A DNA stretch of 23,692 nt from positions 1 through 23,692 of IMG/VR virus record IMGVR_UViG_3300028920_000272. The stretch is one strand, 5' to 3'. Position numbers and translations under genes: made by a program. Under the pieces are notes generated by a model. It saw only the letters and a program-made list of their open reading frames with translations. It was not told the DNA's origin and did no database searches. This stretch comes from a virus. This document shows, one piece after another, positions 1 to 7,027 of this stretch. Numbering within the stretch: position 1 is the first letter of the stretch; the number at the start of each line of letters is the position of its first letter.

Positions 1-5
1 AATCT

Positions 6-39
6 ACTAGAGATATTATCCCACTAGAGATATTATCCC
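6..39. repeat. 17-bp tandem repeat at left edge of a gene-less stretch
   Basis: Two perfect head-to-tail copies of ACTAGAGATATTATCCC (6-22 and 23-39), followed by a four-base start of a third copy. The surrounding 1-296 has no convincing gene. It also holds a 12-base direct repeat, ACTAACTTAAAT, at 164-175 and 232-243, which brackets the dispersed palindrome at 194. Such short iterated blocks could be protein-binding sites or a replication or regulatory region, but nothing in the sequence decides between these. Confidence 0.75.
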
Positions 40-160
40 ACTATGAATGATTATAAGTACTTTGTCCCAAAGAAAATATGGGAAAGGTACCCCAGAAAAC
101 GGAGAAAACATAGATAACGAGATTACGAAAAAACGAAAACCACAATCTTACACAATCATA

Positions 161-190
161 TTCACTAACTTAAATAAGTAATATTATAAT
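161..190 (+). promoter_or_regulatory. Possible sigma70-like promoter
   Basis: TTCACT (161-166) and a perfect TATAAT (185-190) are separated by 18 bases. Transcription would start a few bases downstream, inside the palindrome at 194-216, which would resemble an operator over a start site. The -35 box matches only four of six bases and the DNA is very AT-rich, so chance is a serious alternative. No gene follows on the plus strand until 1600. Confidence 0.22.
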
Positions 191-193
191 TCA

Positions 194-216
194 CTATGTC
201 CCAAATTGGAACATAG
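194..216 (+). repeat. Dispersed palindrome, copy 1
   Basis: Arms CTATGTCCCAA and TTGGAACATAG flank a single central A. One arm position is mismatched (A where G would pair). It is followed by GCAAATTA, the same flank as in copies at 5624 and 19120. It is intergenic, about 80 bases downstream of the minus-strand terminator. Confidence 0.9.
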
Positions 217-284
217 CAAATTATCATACTTACTAACTTAAATCTTATTCTTGGGTTTAAGTAAAGAGGATAGTAGAATAACAA

Positions 285-326
285 AACAAAAAAAATCCCG
301 ACAGGTAAATTTAATCACCTGTCGGG
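285..326 (-). terminator. Intrinsic terminator of the minus-strand gene
   Basis: A perfect 10-bp GC-rich stem (297-306 CCCGACAGGT pairing with 317-326) encloses a 10-base loop. Read on the minus strand, it is followed at once by a T-rich run (complement of 285-296). On the plus strand the T-run is missing, so it acts for minus-strand transcription. It lies 45 bases past the stop of the gene at 372-839 and is the only textbook intrinsic terminator seen in the window. Confidence 0.9.
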
Positions 327-371
327 TTGTTGTGCAATCTGGTGAGATTGGTGCCGTTTTACTTCGCGGTT

Positions 372-839
372 TTACTTTGCGGTCTTCCCGACCATCGCCG
401 AGATTTGTTCCTGTAAGGTTTGCGGATTATCCCGCATGGCCTGTAAGACCATTTCCGCCGTTTCCAGCGGAATTTCCATCTGCTTTGCGAGGGCCTCGGC
501 GGTGATAATAGACGGGCCTCGTGACCTTTCCCTGTCCAGGAATTGCCTAACCGGAAAGCGCACTTTCCCGGCTTTTTCAAACTCTTCGAGAACTTTATCC
601 TCTTTCCATTGCGGCCTTATCGCAATGACGAGGGATTTTGCGGAAAACTTGTACAATTCTTGGATTTCCACGTCCGTGAAATCCAGAATGACGTCGAAAG
701 CATAAGCTTTCTCGTCATCTGCATTGTACTTCGTTTTCTGCGATAGAACGTAAGTGTTCTCGGCGGTCTTTTCTGTTTCTTCTACTTCTACTTCTACTTC
801 TTGTACTTCTTGTACTGTTTCAACAATTCTTCGTGCCAT
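372..839 (-). CDS. Hypothetical protein, lone complete minus-strand gene
   Basis: A 155-residue soluble protein whose family I do not recognise. The ATG at 839 follows a good ribosome site (GAGGT, same type as before 7848), and the gene ends at a strong intrinsic terminator, so it is a self-contained transcription unit. The first 25 residues are a low-complexity V/E/Q stretch encoded by a trinucleotide-like repeat (772-815). The middle is mixed alpha/beta, with motifs such as FDVILDF and VRFPVRQFLDRERSRGP. The C-terminal 45 residues look helical and UBA-like (EALAKQMEIPLETAEMVLQAM). It is oriented against every other complete gene and is richer in GC than the phage backbone, so it resembles a moron acquired from another replicon. 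A regulatory or host-interaction role would fit but is not shown. Confidence 0.8.
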   Translation of the reverse strand: MARRIVETVQEVQEVEVEVEETEKTAENTYVLSQKTKYNADDEKAYAFDVILDFTDVEIQELYKFSAKSLVIAIRPQWKEDKVLEEFEKAGKVRFPVRQFLDRERSRGPSIITAEALAKQMEIPLETAEMVLQAMRDNPQTLQEQISAMVGKTAK

Positions 840-976
840 GGTATTACCTCACTTATTGTATTTGTTACTTCTTCATGGCACCAATCCCACCATTCCAGAT
901 CGTCATAACCACCTGAACACTTTGCCAGGTGGCACCGGTAACTTCCCGGTATGTCAAAGATCAAACTTGCTTCTAC
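794..976 (-). pseudogene. Probable 5'-truncated gene remnant or TTG-start small gene
   Basis: On the minus strand a frame stays open for 60 codons from 976 (after a TAA at 979-977) to a TAG at 796-794. It has no ATG start; the earliest usable start is TTG at 964, with no clear ribosome site. The translation reads like real protein rather than noise: IPGSYRCHLAKCSGGYDD, then LEWWDWCHEEVTNTISEV. The frame opens close to where GC-rich sequence gives way to AT-rich sequence, as expected if an imported segment was cut inside a gene. Its end overlaps the start of the gene at 372-839 by 46 bases in another frame. A chance open frame remains possible. No function is recognised. Confidence 0.35.
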
Positions 977-1132
977 TTAATCTAATATTAAGCAGATACC
1001 TCCATCTTAATCATCCTGTTGTTAATTGCAAGGTTTTTCGTGCTGTTTTCATGCAAGTGAAAATAATTGTGTCGATTGGTGTTGATTTATTCATTCTGGC
1101 GGACCGACTCCATTATCTGTTAGGCACTAATG

Positions 1133-1181
1133 CCATCCTGGTAATAATCCATCCTGGTAATAATCTTATCCTGGTAACAAT
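1133..1181. repeat. 16-bp tandem repeat, three copies
   Basis: CCATCCTGGTAATAAT occurs at 1133-1148 and 1149-1164 perfectly, and as a degenerate third copy at 1165-1181. It lies in the non-coding stretch ahead of the terminase genes. No known binding motif is recognised. Confidence 0.8.
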
Positions 1182-1358
1182 TTCTACTTACCCACTTATT
1201 CTACTCGTCCTCTTGCCCTACTTGCACAATTATTTTACTACCTCTATTATTCTGCTAGGCATTTTCTAGCAAATGGGGGTAGTAGTCTTAATTCTTGGTT
1301 GGGTTGAAGCTTATACAAAATTTCTAAAATTTTCAAAAACTTAACACCAAAATGTGGT

Positions 1359-1452
1359 AATAGAAATAGTAATAGAAATAGTAATAGAAATAGTAATAGA
1401 AAGAGGAAGAGGAAGAAATATAGAAAGAGGAAGAGGAAGAGAGAGAGAGTAG
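1359..1452 (+). repeat. Microsatellite and polypurine tract
   Basis: Three perfect copies of AATAGAAATAGT (1359-1394) run into a GA-rich block with a 21-base direct repeat (1396-1416 and 1420-1440) and an uninterrupted purine run at about 1422-1449. Nearly all purines lie on the plus strand. This could form unusual DNA structure, be a packaging-initiation or recombination site, or simply reflect replication slippage. It lies about 150 bases before terS. Confidence 0.85.
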
Positions 1453-1465
1453 GAATGATCGTTTG

Positions 1466-1488
1466 CTTAGTCCCAAGTTGGGACATAG
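1466..1488 (-). repeat. Dispersed palindrome, copy 2 (inverted orientation)
   Basis: Arms CTTAGTCCCAA and TTGGGACATAG flank a central G. The TA/AT asymmetry and the left flank TTTGC, which is GCAAA on the other strand, show that this copy is reversed relative to the other four. Its reverse complement differs from the copy at 19120 only at the central base. With copy 1 it brackets the minus-strand island. Confidence 0.9.
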
Positions 1489-1599
1489 TAAGATAAATGG
1501 TGGTAATATTAAACCTTCGGTGTTAAAATAAACATTGCATAGTTCTTTCGCCTATGTTACCATTTGCGAAATAATAAGAAACTATAATTAGAGAATAAA

Positions 1600-2112
1600 A
1601 TGATTATTACAAAAGAAATGCTTTTAGAAGCTAATGAAAAAAGTGAGAAGTGGGAGTTGTCTAAACTCCAAGCTCTTCATCATGAGATTCTTAGGCTAAA
1701 AATTCAAGGCCTTTCTAATATAGACATTGCTAACATGCTTGACATTACTCCTGCTACCGTGGGAAATACTGTCAACTCTCGTCTTGGACAAGAAAAGTTG
1801 GCTTTAATGCAAGCCGCAGCTGATGATGAAGCAGTGGACTTTAAAAAAAAGATGACTAAGCTTCTTCCTAATATTATCAAAGCATGTGAAAATTTTCTTT
1901 CTGATGATCCTAGTAATATGACAGAAGATAAAATAAAGCTTGCTACTGCTAAATACGTGACTGGAGATATCTTAGGAATAAATGCTCCGGCCAAAATAGA
2001 TTCTCGTCATCAACACCAACATATGCACGCTATTCTAACTACCGATCAAATAGAAGAAATGAAACAAAGAGGTTTAGCTCAGGCTAAGCAAGCAGGACTA
2101 ATATCTCAATGA
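1600..2112 (+). CDS. terS: Terminase small subunit
   Basis: A 170-residue protein, typical length for a small terminase subunit, which binds phage DNA at the packaging start and hands it to the large subunit. Residues 38-61 form a helix-turn-helix (GLSNIDIANMLDITPATVG), followed by a helical middle suited to ring assembly. The C-terminal end is rich in His and Gln (HQHQHMH near residue 140), then helical with EEMKQRGLAQAKQAG. The start is ATG with only a weak AGAG ribosome site. The stop overlaps the start of terL as ATGA, a normal translational coupling. The call rests on the HTH plus its place directly before an unmistakable terL. Confidence 0.85.
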   Translation: MIITKEMLLEANEKSEKWELSKLQALHHEILRLKIQGLSNIDIANMLDITPATVGNTVNSRLGQEKLALMQAAADDEAVDFKKKMTKLLPNIIKACENFLSDDPSNMTEDKIKLATAKYVTGDILGINAPAKIDSRHQHQHMHAILTTDQIEEMKQRGLAQAKQAGLISQ

Positions 2113-3656
2113 ACATAATAGCTCCTAATACTCCAGATGATATAGCTGAAGTATTAGGCTATTGTTCTATTTCTACTCGCATAACTGCTAAAACTCTTTT
2201 TCCTGATATTTTTTGGACAGAGTTTTCTACTCTTCACGATCAAATATTCGATCTAATAGACTCCGACGAACAGAAGATTGCTATAGCCGCTCCTCGTGGT
2301 ATTGGTAAGACTACTATAGCTACTGCTTTAGCAGCAAAAGAAATCCTATTTCGTCAAGAGCATTTCATTGCTTATGTTATGAACTCTGCTACAGTCGCTT
2401 GTATGCAGACTGAGAATTTAAAGCATATCTTACTAACAACTCCTACCATTCGTCATTTCTTTGGTAATATTAAAAAAGATATTGCTACTGATGAATCAAT
2501 TCCACTAGATTCTTCATCAGACGAAACATTTGCTAAATCCGTTTGGACTGCTTTTGGTACTACTTGTGTACTTCCTCGTGGAGCAGGTCAACAAATTCGT
2601 GGCCTTAATTGGCGCTCACATAGACCTGGATTGATATTAGTAGATGATCTCGAAAATAAAAAAGAAATAATGTCAGAAGAAAATAGAAAGAAAATTAAAT
2701 CTTGGTTTTTTTCTGACCTAGTAAAATCAGTTGATCGGTATTCTAATAAATGGAAAATAGTCTACATCGACACACTAAAGCATGAAGATTCATTACTTCA
2801 AGAATTACTAGATTCACCAGATTGGGCATCTGTAACTTTATCAATTTGTACTGAGGATCTTGAAACTAATGCTCCTGAGTATATGACTACTGAGGAAGTT
2901 AAAAAAGAATACAAAGAACATGAGCGAAAAGGTTTACTTGATGAGTTTTATTCTGAATTTATGAATACGCCAGTTTCATTAGCAGATCAATCAGTAACTA
3001 AAGAACACTTTCGATACTACAAAGAATCAGAAAAAGAATTCCAAGAGGAAATTAGGAATAGAATAGAAAATATACTCATTGTTGACCCTGCTAAAACTGC
3101 TAAATTACAATCAGCTGATAGTGCTCTTATCTGCATTGGTCTTGATTTACTTGCTGGCAGGTACTTTGTACGAGAAGTGATTTCTGAAAAATTCTATCCA
3201 GATGAACTTTATGATGAAATATTTCGACTAACAACACTTTTTCAGATTAGTGTAGTAGGAATAGAAGTAACATCTCTACATGAGTTCATTGTCCAACCAA
3301 TAAAGAATGAAATGTACACTCGTTCTACTTTTTTTGAGCTTATAGAATTAAAGGCAGTAGGCGATAAAGTAGAAAGATTTAAACATACTATCCCATACTA
3401 TCGTCGTGGTTATATCTATCATGAAGAATCTCTTAAAGAAGGTAAATTAGAATCTCAAATTCTTAGTTTTCCTAAACCAAAACTATGGGATTGTATTGAT
3501 TGTATGAGTTACTTGCCAAAAATGCTAGAACTTGGTCAGAGATATTTCTCTTACTCTGGTTCTGACTTAGATGATGAAGATGAAATAGCAGAACAAGAAT
3601 ATCAAATTCTTGAAGAATCTTATGAGCCAGCTTTAACAGATTGGAGATGTGCATAA
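2109..3656 (+). CDS. terL: Terminase large subunit (ATPase and nuclease)
   Basis: A 515-residue DNA-packaging motor that docks on the portal, uses ATP to translocate DNA into the capsid and cuts it. The Walker A loop is at residues 61-69 (APRGIGKTT), Walker B at 175-182 (LILVDDLE), and a probable coupling motif follows near 217-226 (IVYIDTLKHE). The C-terminal RNase H-like nuclease begins near residue 320, with acidic residues D326 (LIVDPAK) and E386 (VVGIEVTSLHE). Length and domain order are standard for the family. It is coupled to terS at its start, and its stop shares one base with the next gene (TAATG). The portal gene lies about 8.6 kb downstream instead of next to it, which is an uncommon arrangement. 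Confidence 0.96.
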   Translation: MNIIAPNTPDDIAEVLGYCSISTRITAKTLFPDIFWTEFSTLHDQIFDLIDSDEQKIAIAAPRGIGKTTIATALAAKEILFRQEHFIAYVMNSATVACMQTENLKHILLTTPTIRHFFGNIKKDIATDESIPLDSSSDETFAKSVWTAFGTTCVLPRGAGQQIRGLNWRSHRPGLILVDDLENKKEIMSEENRKKIKSWFFSDLVKSVDRYSNKWKIVYIDTLKHEDSLLQELLDSPDWASVTLSICTEDLETNAPEYMTTEEVKKEYKEHERKGLLDEFYSEFMNTPVSLADQSVTKEHFRYYKESEKEFQEEIRNRIENILIVDPAKTAKLQSADSALICIGLDLLAGRYFVREVISEKFYPDELYDEIFRLTTLFQISVVGIEVTSLHEFIVQPIKNEMYTRSTFFELIELKAVGDKVERFKHTIPYYRRGYIYHEESLKEGKLESQILSFPKPKLWDCIDCMSYLPKMLELGQRYFSYSGSDLDDEDEIAEQEYQILEESYEPALTDWRCA

Positions 3657-5611
3657 TGACTATTAAAATAGATATTAACCAACCTACCGATGATGTTCTT
3701 GTGTCAGATTTGCCTGTTTATATTAGGGCTAATAAAGTTATTCTTCAAGAATTGTTATCTACTAATACTACTTCAACTAACACTCAAACTATAACTTTAG
3801 ATAATCCTGATATATTAGTAGATGGTACTGTTTCTATAGTATTTCTACGATCACCTTATGATGTTTCTATCAATACGGTAAATTTTGATAATTCAAGTTT
3901 AGTAATTTTATTTGCTTTGAATGATGGAATTACTATCTTAGATAATATTGGAAACATTAAACTTCAAGGTGATACTAACAATCCTGAATTTCCTATGGAA
4001 CAAGGTGATGTGTTAGTACTTCTTTGTCAAGATGGTGAAAATGCTACTGAAATTTATAGAGAGTTAAATCAAGATGCTCCATTAGGGGACGATGGTAGGA
4101 TAAGGACTATTCAAAAGCTATTAGTATCTGGCCATAATGTAGCAGATCATATAGAAGATGTTACTATTCATTTTACTATAGATGATAGTGATACTACCTC
4201 TCTTGATATTGTTTGGTCTGCTAGTAAATTAGAAAATAAATTTAATAATATTTATGGAAGTCAGATAGTTCCTGATTCTATTCCTCCAGTAGCACTAGAT
4301 TCCATTGATATTCCTAATGCAGATAAAGATGGATTTGTTGTAGTGTATAATCATTCTGCTAATCAATTCGAATGGGAAGATGTATCGGGTGTAGTTGGTA
4401 CTGACACTTATCGAGTAAAGTGGAATGAAAGTGATACTAATCAATTTTTAGACGAGAAACTTCCTATTATTGACTTTCCTAGTGCAGAGCATGATGGACA
4501 TTACTACACTGTAGATGCTGATGGAGTAGGTTATTGGTCTCCTGGATTACCTAAATTAGAAAATATCGGCCCTAGTGAGTTAATCAGAACTAACGATGAT
4601 AGTTCTGGATTTATTCCTGGAGCAGTATTGGATGATATTTCTTCTCATACTAATCAACTTCTTCAAGTAGCTGACAGTCCTGCTGGTAAAGATCAAGGTA
4701 GAATTATTCCTGGTGCTATTTTTCCTACTTTGAGTGAAATTAGTAATAAAGTAAGAGGAGATTCATTAGTAATAAACGAGGATAAGACAGGGTTTACTAT
4801 TAGATCAATAGCTTACGACACTGATCCTGTCTATATTTGGATTGATCCTACTAATGGTAATGATAGTGATAGTGGAACTGAATCTAATCGGCCAGTTAAA
4901 ACTTTTGCTAAAGCTAGAGATATTGGTGTAGCTCTTGCTGGTTATGCTGGTAGAGAACTTTATTTTTATATCGTAGATGGAATTCATACTAATAGTGATT
5001 CTTTTAGTGATGTATCTTTTGGGCCATCGAAAGTTACTATTAAAGGTGTTAGTCTTAATAGTACAAGATTGACAGTTTCAAATGGATTTAGATTCCTACC
5101 ATTTACTGATGTTCGTATGGAAGATTTTACAGTAACTGGTAATGGTGGTGATAATACTAATGGTTTATTTCTTAATAGTACGAGAGCTTATGTGAATGGA
5201 GTAGGATTTAATAATTTTTATACTGGTATACGAGTTGCTTATGGTTCACAGATGCGTACAGGCTCTAAAAATGTGTTTCTTGATAATAATACTTATGGAA
5301 TACGTTGTTATAATAATAGCAACGCAAATTTATTTGGAACACTTTTTACTAGTATAACTGCTAAAGATCCAGGAGAAGGGCGAGGTATTGTTTGTGATTA
5401 TAATTCTTCTGTTTTTGCTCACTATGTCTATATCTCTCGATTCTTTTATGGTGTTACAGTAGGTCGTCATTCATGGGTTGATGTTTCTTATGGTAAGATT
5501 TCTAATTGTTCTAATATTAGCTCTGTCCCTCTTTCTTTATCATCAGAAACTTCACCTACTAAACGAGCATTTAATAGTTATATCATGGCCCATGATACTG
5601 AGATTGAATAA
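3656..5611 (+). CDS. Tailspike or tail fibre with parallel beta-helix
   Basis: A 651-residue virion protein expected to bind the host surface. ATG 3656 was chosen because GGAG at 3643-3646 sits nine bases upstream and the ATG overlaps the terL stop; an upstream ATG at 3647 would be too close. The N-terminal half is rich in beta-strand, Asn, Thr and Asp, and carries fibre-like segments such as GHYYTVDADGVGYWSPG. From about residue 392 it has the entry motif of right-handed beta-helix proteins (WIDPTNGNDSDSGT, then P.KTFAKA) and short rungs with N/G turns to about residue 645. This fold is common in tailspikes that bind or cleave polysaccharide, but no catalytic residues can be assigned by eye. 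Its place directly after terL is unusual for a receptor-binding protein. Confidence 0.8.
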   Translation: MTIKIDINQPTDDVLVSDLPVYIRANKVILQELLSTNTTSTNTQTITLDNPDILVDGTVSIVFLRSPYDVSINTVNFDNSSLVILFALNDGITILDNIGNIKLQGDTNNPEFPMEQGDVLVLLCQDGENATEIYRELNQDAPLGDDGRIRTIQKLLVSGHNVADHIEDVTIHFTIDDSDTTSLDIVWSASKLENKFNNIYGSQIVPDSIPPVALDSIDIPNADKDGFVVVYNHSANQFEWEDVSGVVGTDTYRVKWNESDTNQFLDEKLPIIDFPSAEHDGHYYTVDADGVGYWSPGLPKLENIGPSELIRTNDDSSGFIPGAVLDDISSHTNQLLQVADSPAGKDQGRIIPGAIFPTLSEISNKVRGDSLVINEDKTGFTIRSIAYDTDPVYIWIDPTNGNDSDSGTESNRPVKTFAKARDIGVALAGYAGRELYFYIVDGIHTNSDSFSDVSFGPSKVTIKGVSLNSTRLTVSNGFRFLPFTDVRMEDFTVTGNGGDNTNGLFLNSTRAYVNGVGFNNFYTGIRVAYGSQMRTGSKNVFLDNNTYGIRCYNNSNANLFGTLFTSITAKDPGEGRGIVCDYNSSVFAHYVYISRFFYGVTVGRHSWVDVSYGKISNCSNISSVPLSLSSETSPTKRAFNSYIMAHDTEIE

Positions 5612-5623
5612 GTTAATAAGTTA

Positions 5624-5646
5624 CTATGTCCCAATTTGGAACATAG
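5624..5646 (+). repeat. Dispersed palindrome, copy 3
   Basis: Arms CTATGTCCCAA and TTGGAACATAG with a central T, one mismatch, followed by GCAAATTAA. It lies in the short gap between the tailspike and the lysis-like block, ending 14 bases before the next ATG. That gene has no Shine-Dalgarno sequence, so a hairpin here would sit exactly in its translation-initiation region. Confidence 0.92.
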
Positions 5647-5660
5647 CAAATTAAAATATT

Positions 5661-6077
5661 ATGACTCTTGCAGAATTAGCTTCAATACTATCTGCTAGTG
5701 CAGCTGTACTAGGTGTAATATCAGTAGCCATAAAATCTCAAAAAGATTATGGTAAAACTCAAAGAGAATTTGGGCGTAGGCAAGGAGCAGAGGAAGAGCG
5801 AGAGAAGTATGTTAATAAAGAATTTTTAGAAATTAGAAAAGATCTGAATAAAGGATTAGCTTCTATTAGAGATTATCATGATGCAATACATTTAGATCAT
5901 GATAATAATATAAAATGGCTGGATAAAAATAGTCAAGTAAGCCAGTGTGAAAAAGCTCAAGCACATATTATTGAATTACTCAGGCAAGAGATAGCTCCTA
6001 TTAGAGAATTACTTTCTAATTATAAAGAAATTCCTGAAAGAGTAGCTAAATTGGAGGCAAAAGTAAATGGGAAATAA
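5661..6077 (+). CDS. Single-TM coiled-coil protein, possible inner-membrane spanin or holin-associated protein
   Basis: A 138-residue protein with one hydrophobic segment at about residues 6-24 (ASILSASAAVLGVISVAI), then a long charged, helical, coiled-coil-prone region to the end. In tailed phages this layout fits an inner-membrane spanin, which spans the periplasm and pairs with an outer-membrane lipoprotein to fuse membranes in the last step of lysis. It also fits XhlA-like or antiholin proteins. The next gene is a lipoprotein that starts inside this gene in another frame, which is how many spanin pairs are arranged. There is no ribosome site before ATG 5661; the palindrome copy at 5624 lies there instead. 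The spanin reading is inference from layout. Confidence 0.55.
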   Translation: MTLAELASILSASAAVLGVISVAIKSQKDYGKTQREFGRRQGAEEEREKYVNKEFLEIRKDLNKGLASIRDYHDAIHLDHDNNIKWLDKNSQVSQCEKAQAHIIELLRQEIAPIRELLSNYKEIPERVAKLEAKVNGK

Positions 6078-6654
6078 AGTTAGTATTCTTATTGTACTTT
6101 GCATGTTCTTGTCTGGTTGTGCTCAGCCACCGCCGCCACAAGACCCTGCTATATTAGCTACTCAGCAAAAAATTATCGCTGAGTGTCGCATTTATTATCA
6201 ACAGCTTGAAGTAGCTGAGCTTAACCAGCTATCTACCTTATCAGATAAAGATCGTGCTATGGTATTAATGGTACGTACTATGGCTAATGCTATGACTGGT
6301 AATATTGATCCGTGTGCTATAGGTCAAGATGGTTATTGGCAAGCGTATGAAGCATACTATGCCGCTCATGCTAGAGAATTTGAGGCGGCTACTGGATTAG
6401 GTGGTACAATAGCTATTGGTGGTTTTACTTATGCCGGACTTAAATCAATTTTGAGCGGAGTAGGTGATACCAGTATAACTAATAATGGAGATGGTAACTC
6501 AGTAAGTGAGATTCGTTCTGACTATTCAGCGCGGCAATACTACCCTGGCGGAGATAACTCGGTTGTCCGTGGTAGCGGTGAAAGCGGTGGCTATAACCCT
6601 TCATTGGGGTGTAGTTATGAAACGTGGTTCAGCAATGGAGGCTTTTGTCCGTAA
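6067..6654 (+). CDS. Outer-membrane lipoprotein, possible outer spanin partner
   Basis: A 195-residue protein beginning with a lipoprotein signal: a short basic start, hydrophobic ILIVLCMF and lipobox LSGC with Cys at position 18, then PPPP, a proline-rich element seen in many outer spanins. No Asp follows the Cys, so outer-membrane sorting is expected. Its start lies inside the previous gene, with GGAGG at 6053-6057. It is far longer than ordinary Rz1 proteins. After a helical region there is a glycine-rich hydrophobic stretch near residues 118-137, then an N/G/S-rich tail ending in two Cys (GCSYETWFSNGGFCP). The lipoprotein call is firm; the spanin role is inferred from overlap and context. 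The DNA becomes richer in GC in the second half. Confidence 0.7.
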   Translation: MGNKVSILIVLCMFLSGCAQPPPPQDPAILATQQKIIAECRIYYQQLEVAELNQLSTLSDKDRAMVLMVRTMANAMTGNIDPCAIGQDGYWQAYEAYYAAHAREFEAATGLGGTIAIGGFTYAGLKSILSGVGDTSITNNGDGNSVSEIRSDYSARQYYPGGDNSVVRGSGESGGYNPSLGCSYETWFSNGGFCP

Positions 6655-6803
6655 TGAGAAAGCGTGATATAGATGATCTGCATCGTAGCGAGGTTCCTTG
6701 CGATCCGACTCGATTAAATGGGAAACCGAAATGGGCGTTTATGTTACCATCCATTTCTTTTGGAGCAGTTAAAAAATTCTTTTCAAGGAGGAAACGAAGA
6801 TGA
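6654..6803 (+). CDS. Small basic protein coupled at both ends
   Basis: A 49-residue frame fills the gap between two longer genes exactly. Its ATG shares a base with the upstream stop (TAATG) and its TGA overlaps the next start (ATGA), strong signs of a translated gene. GGAG lies about 13 bases upstream, so translation may depend on coupling. The product begins MRKRDIDDLH, has a short hydrophobic part (WAFMLPSISFGAV) and ends with a very basic tail (KKFFSRRKRR). The family is not recognised. Its place among lysis-like genes hints at a membrane-active accessory peptide, but that is only context. Confidence 0.6.
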   Translation: MRKRDIDDLHRSEVPCDPTRLNGKPKWAFMLPSISFGAVKKFFSRRKRR

Positions 6804-7027
6804 ACATTTTCAAAAAGCAGATGTTTTATTTCATGATCTCGCAGCTTATGAAGCTTGCTAAAGAGACTATCGGTGACCAGGAGCGGGTGAAAGAATTTGT
6901 AGGCGTTATACTCAACGCTGCCGATGGTTTATTCCCCGAGGGATCAATGGGAGACAAAGTGGTAGAAGACATTACTACTGAAATCTACGAAACCTATGGC
7001 ATCACTGACCCCGACCCGAATAACTAA
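6800..7027 (+). CDS. Hypothetical small helical protein
   Basis: A 75-residue protein of unrecognised family. It has one of the best ribosome sites in the window, AGGAGG about nine bases before ATG 6800, so it is probably well translated. The first 25 residues are basic and amphipathic (MNIFKKQMFYFMISQLMKLAKE), the rest acidic and helical with a short D/P-rich end. No long membrane segment is visible. The stop overlaps the next start by one base. It belongs to the GC-richer part of the lysis-like block, so it probably came in together with its neighbours. Confidence 0.75.
   Translation: MNIFKKQMFYFMISQLMKLAKETIGDQERVKEFVGVILNAADGLFPEGSMGDKVVEDITTEIYETYGITDPDPNN

Larger units (their letters stand above)
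977..1599. other. Gene-less stretch upstream of the terminase genes
   Basis: No convincing coding frame on either strand. The long Leu/Ile-rich plus-strand frame here lacks a ribosome site and looks like an antisense shadow. A 27-codon minus-strand frame (1094-1011, beginning MNKSTPIDTIIF) has no good ribosome site and could be decayed coding. The stretch holds the short tandem repeats at 1133, the polypurine tract at 1359 and a palindrome copy at 1466. A TATAAT at 1583-1588 lacks a well-spaced -35 box. Being next to terS, the stretch is a candidate for a packaging site, but this is only positional. Confidence 0.5.

Noticed and set aside
63-86. TGTCCCAAAG and TATGGGA as a sixth palindrome copy
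   Set aside because: Only the inner part of one arm matches, the arms are far apart and the GCAAA flank is missing.
43-117. 24-codon frame near the left edge (MNDYKYFVPKKIWERY)
   Set aside because: It has no ribosome site and no neighbour to couple to; too short to support.
929-957. TTGACA on the minus strand at 957-952 as promoter of the minus-strand gene
   Set aside because: No acceptable -10 box lies 16-18 bases downstream; the region is also inside a possible coding frame.
754-1269. 171-codon plus-strand open frame, Leu/Ile-rich
   Set aside because: It has no ribosome site, overlaps the start of the minus-strand gene, and its composition is that of an antisense shadow crossing tandem repeats.
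1247-1486. Minus-strand Phe/Leu-rich frame across the purine tract
   Set aside because: The translation is just the complement of the microsatellite and has no credible start signal.
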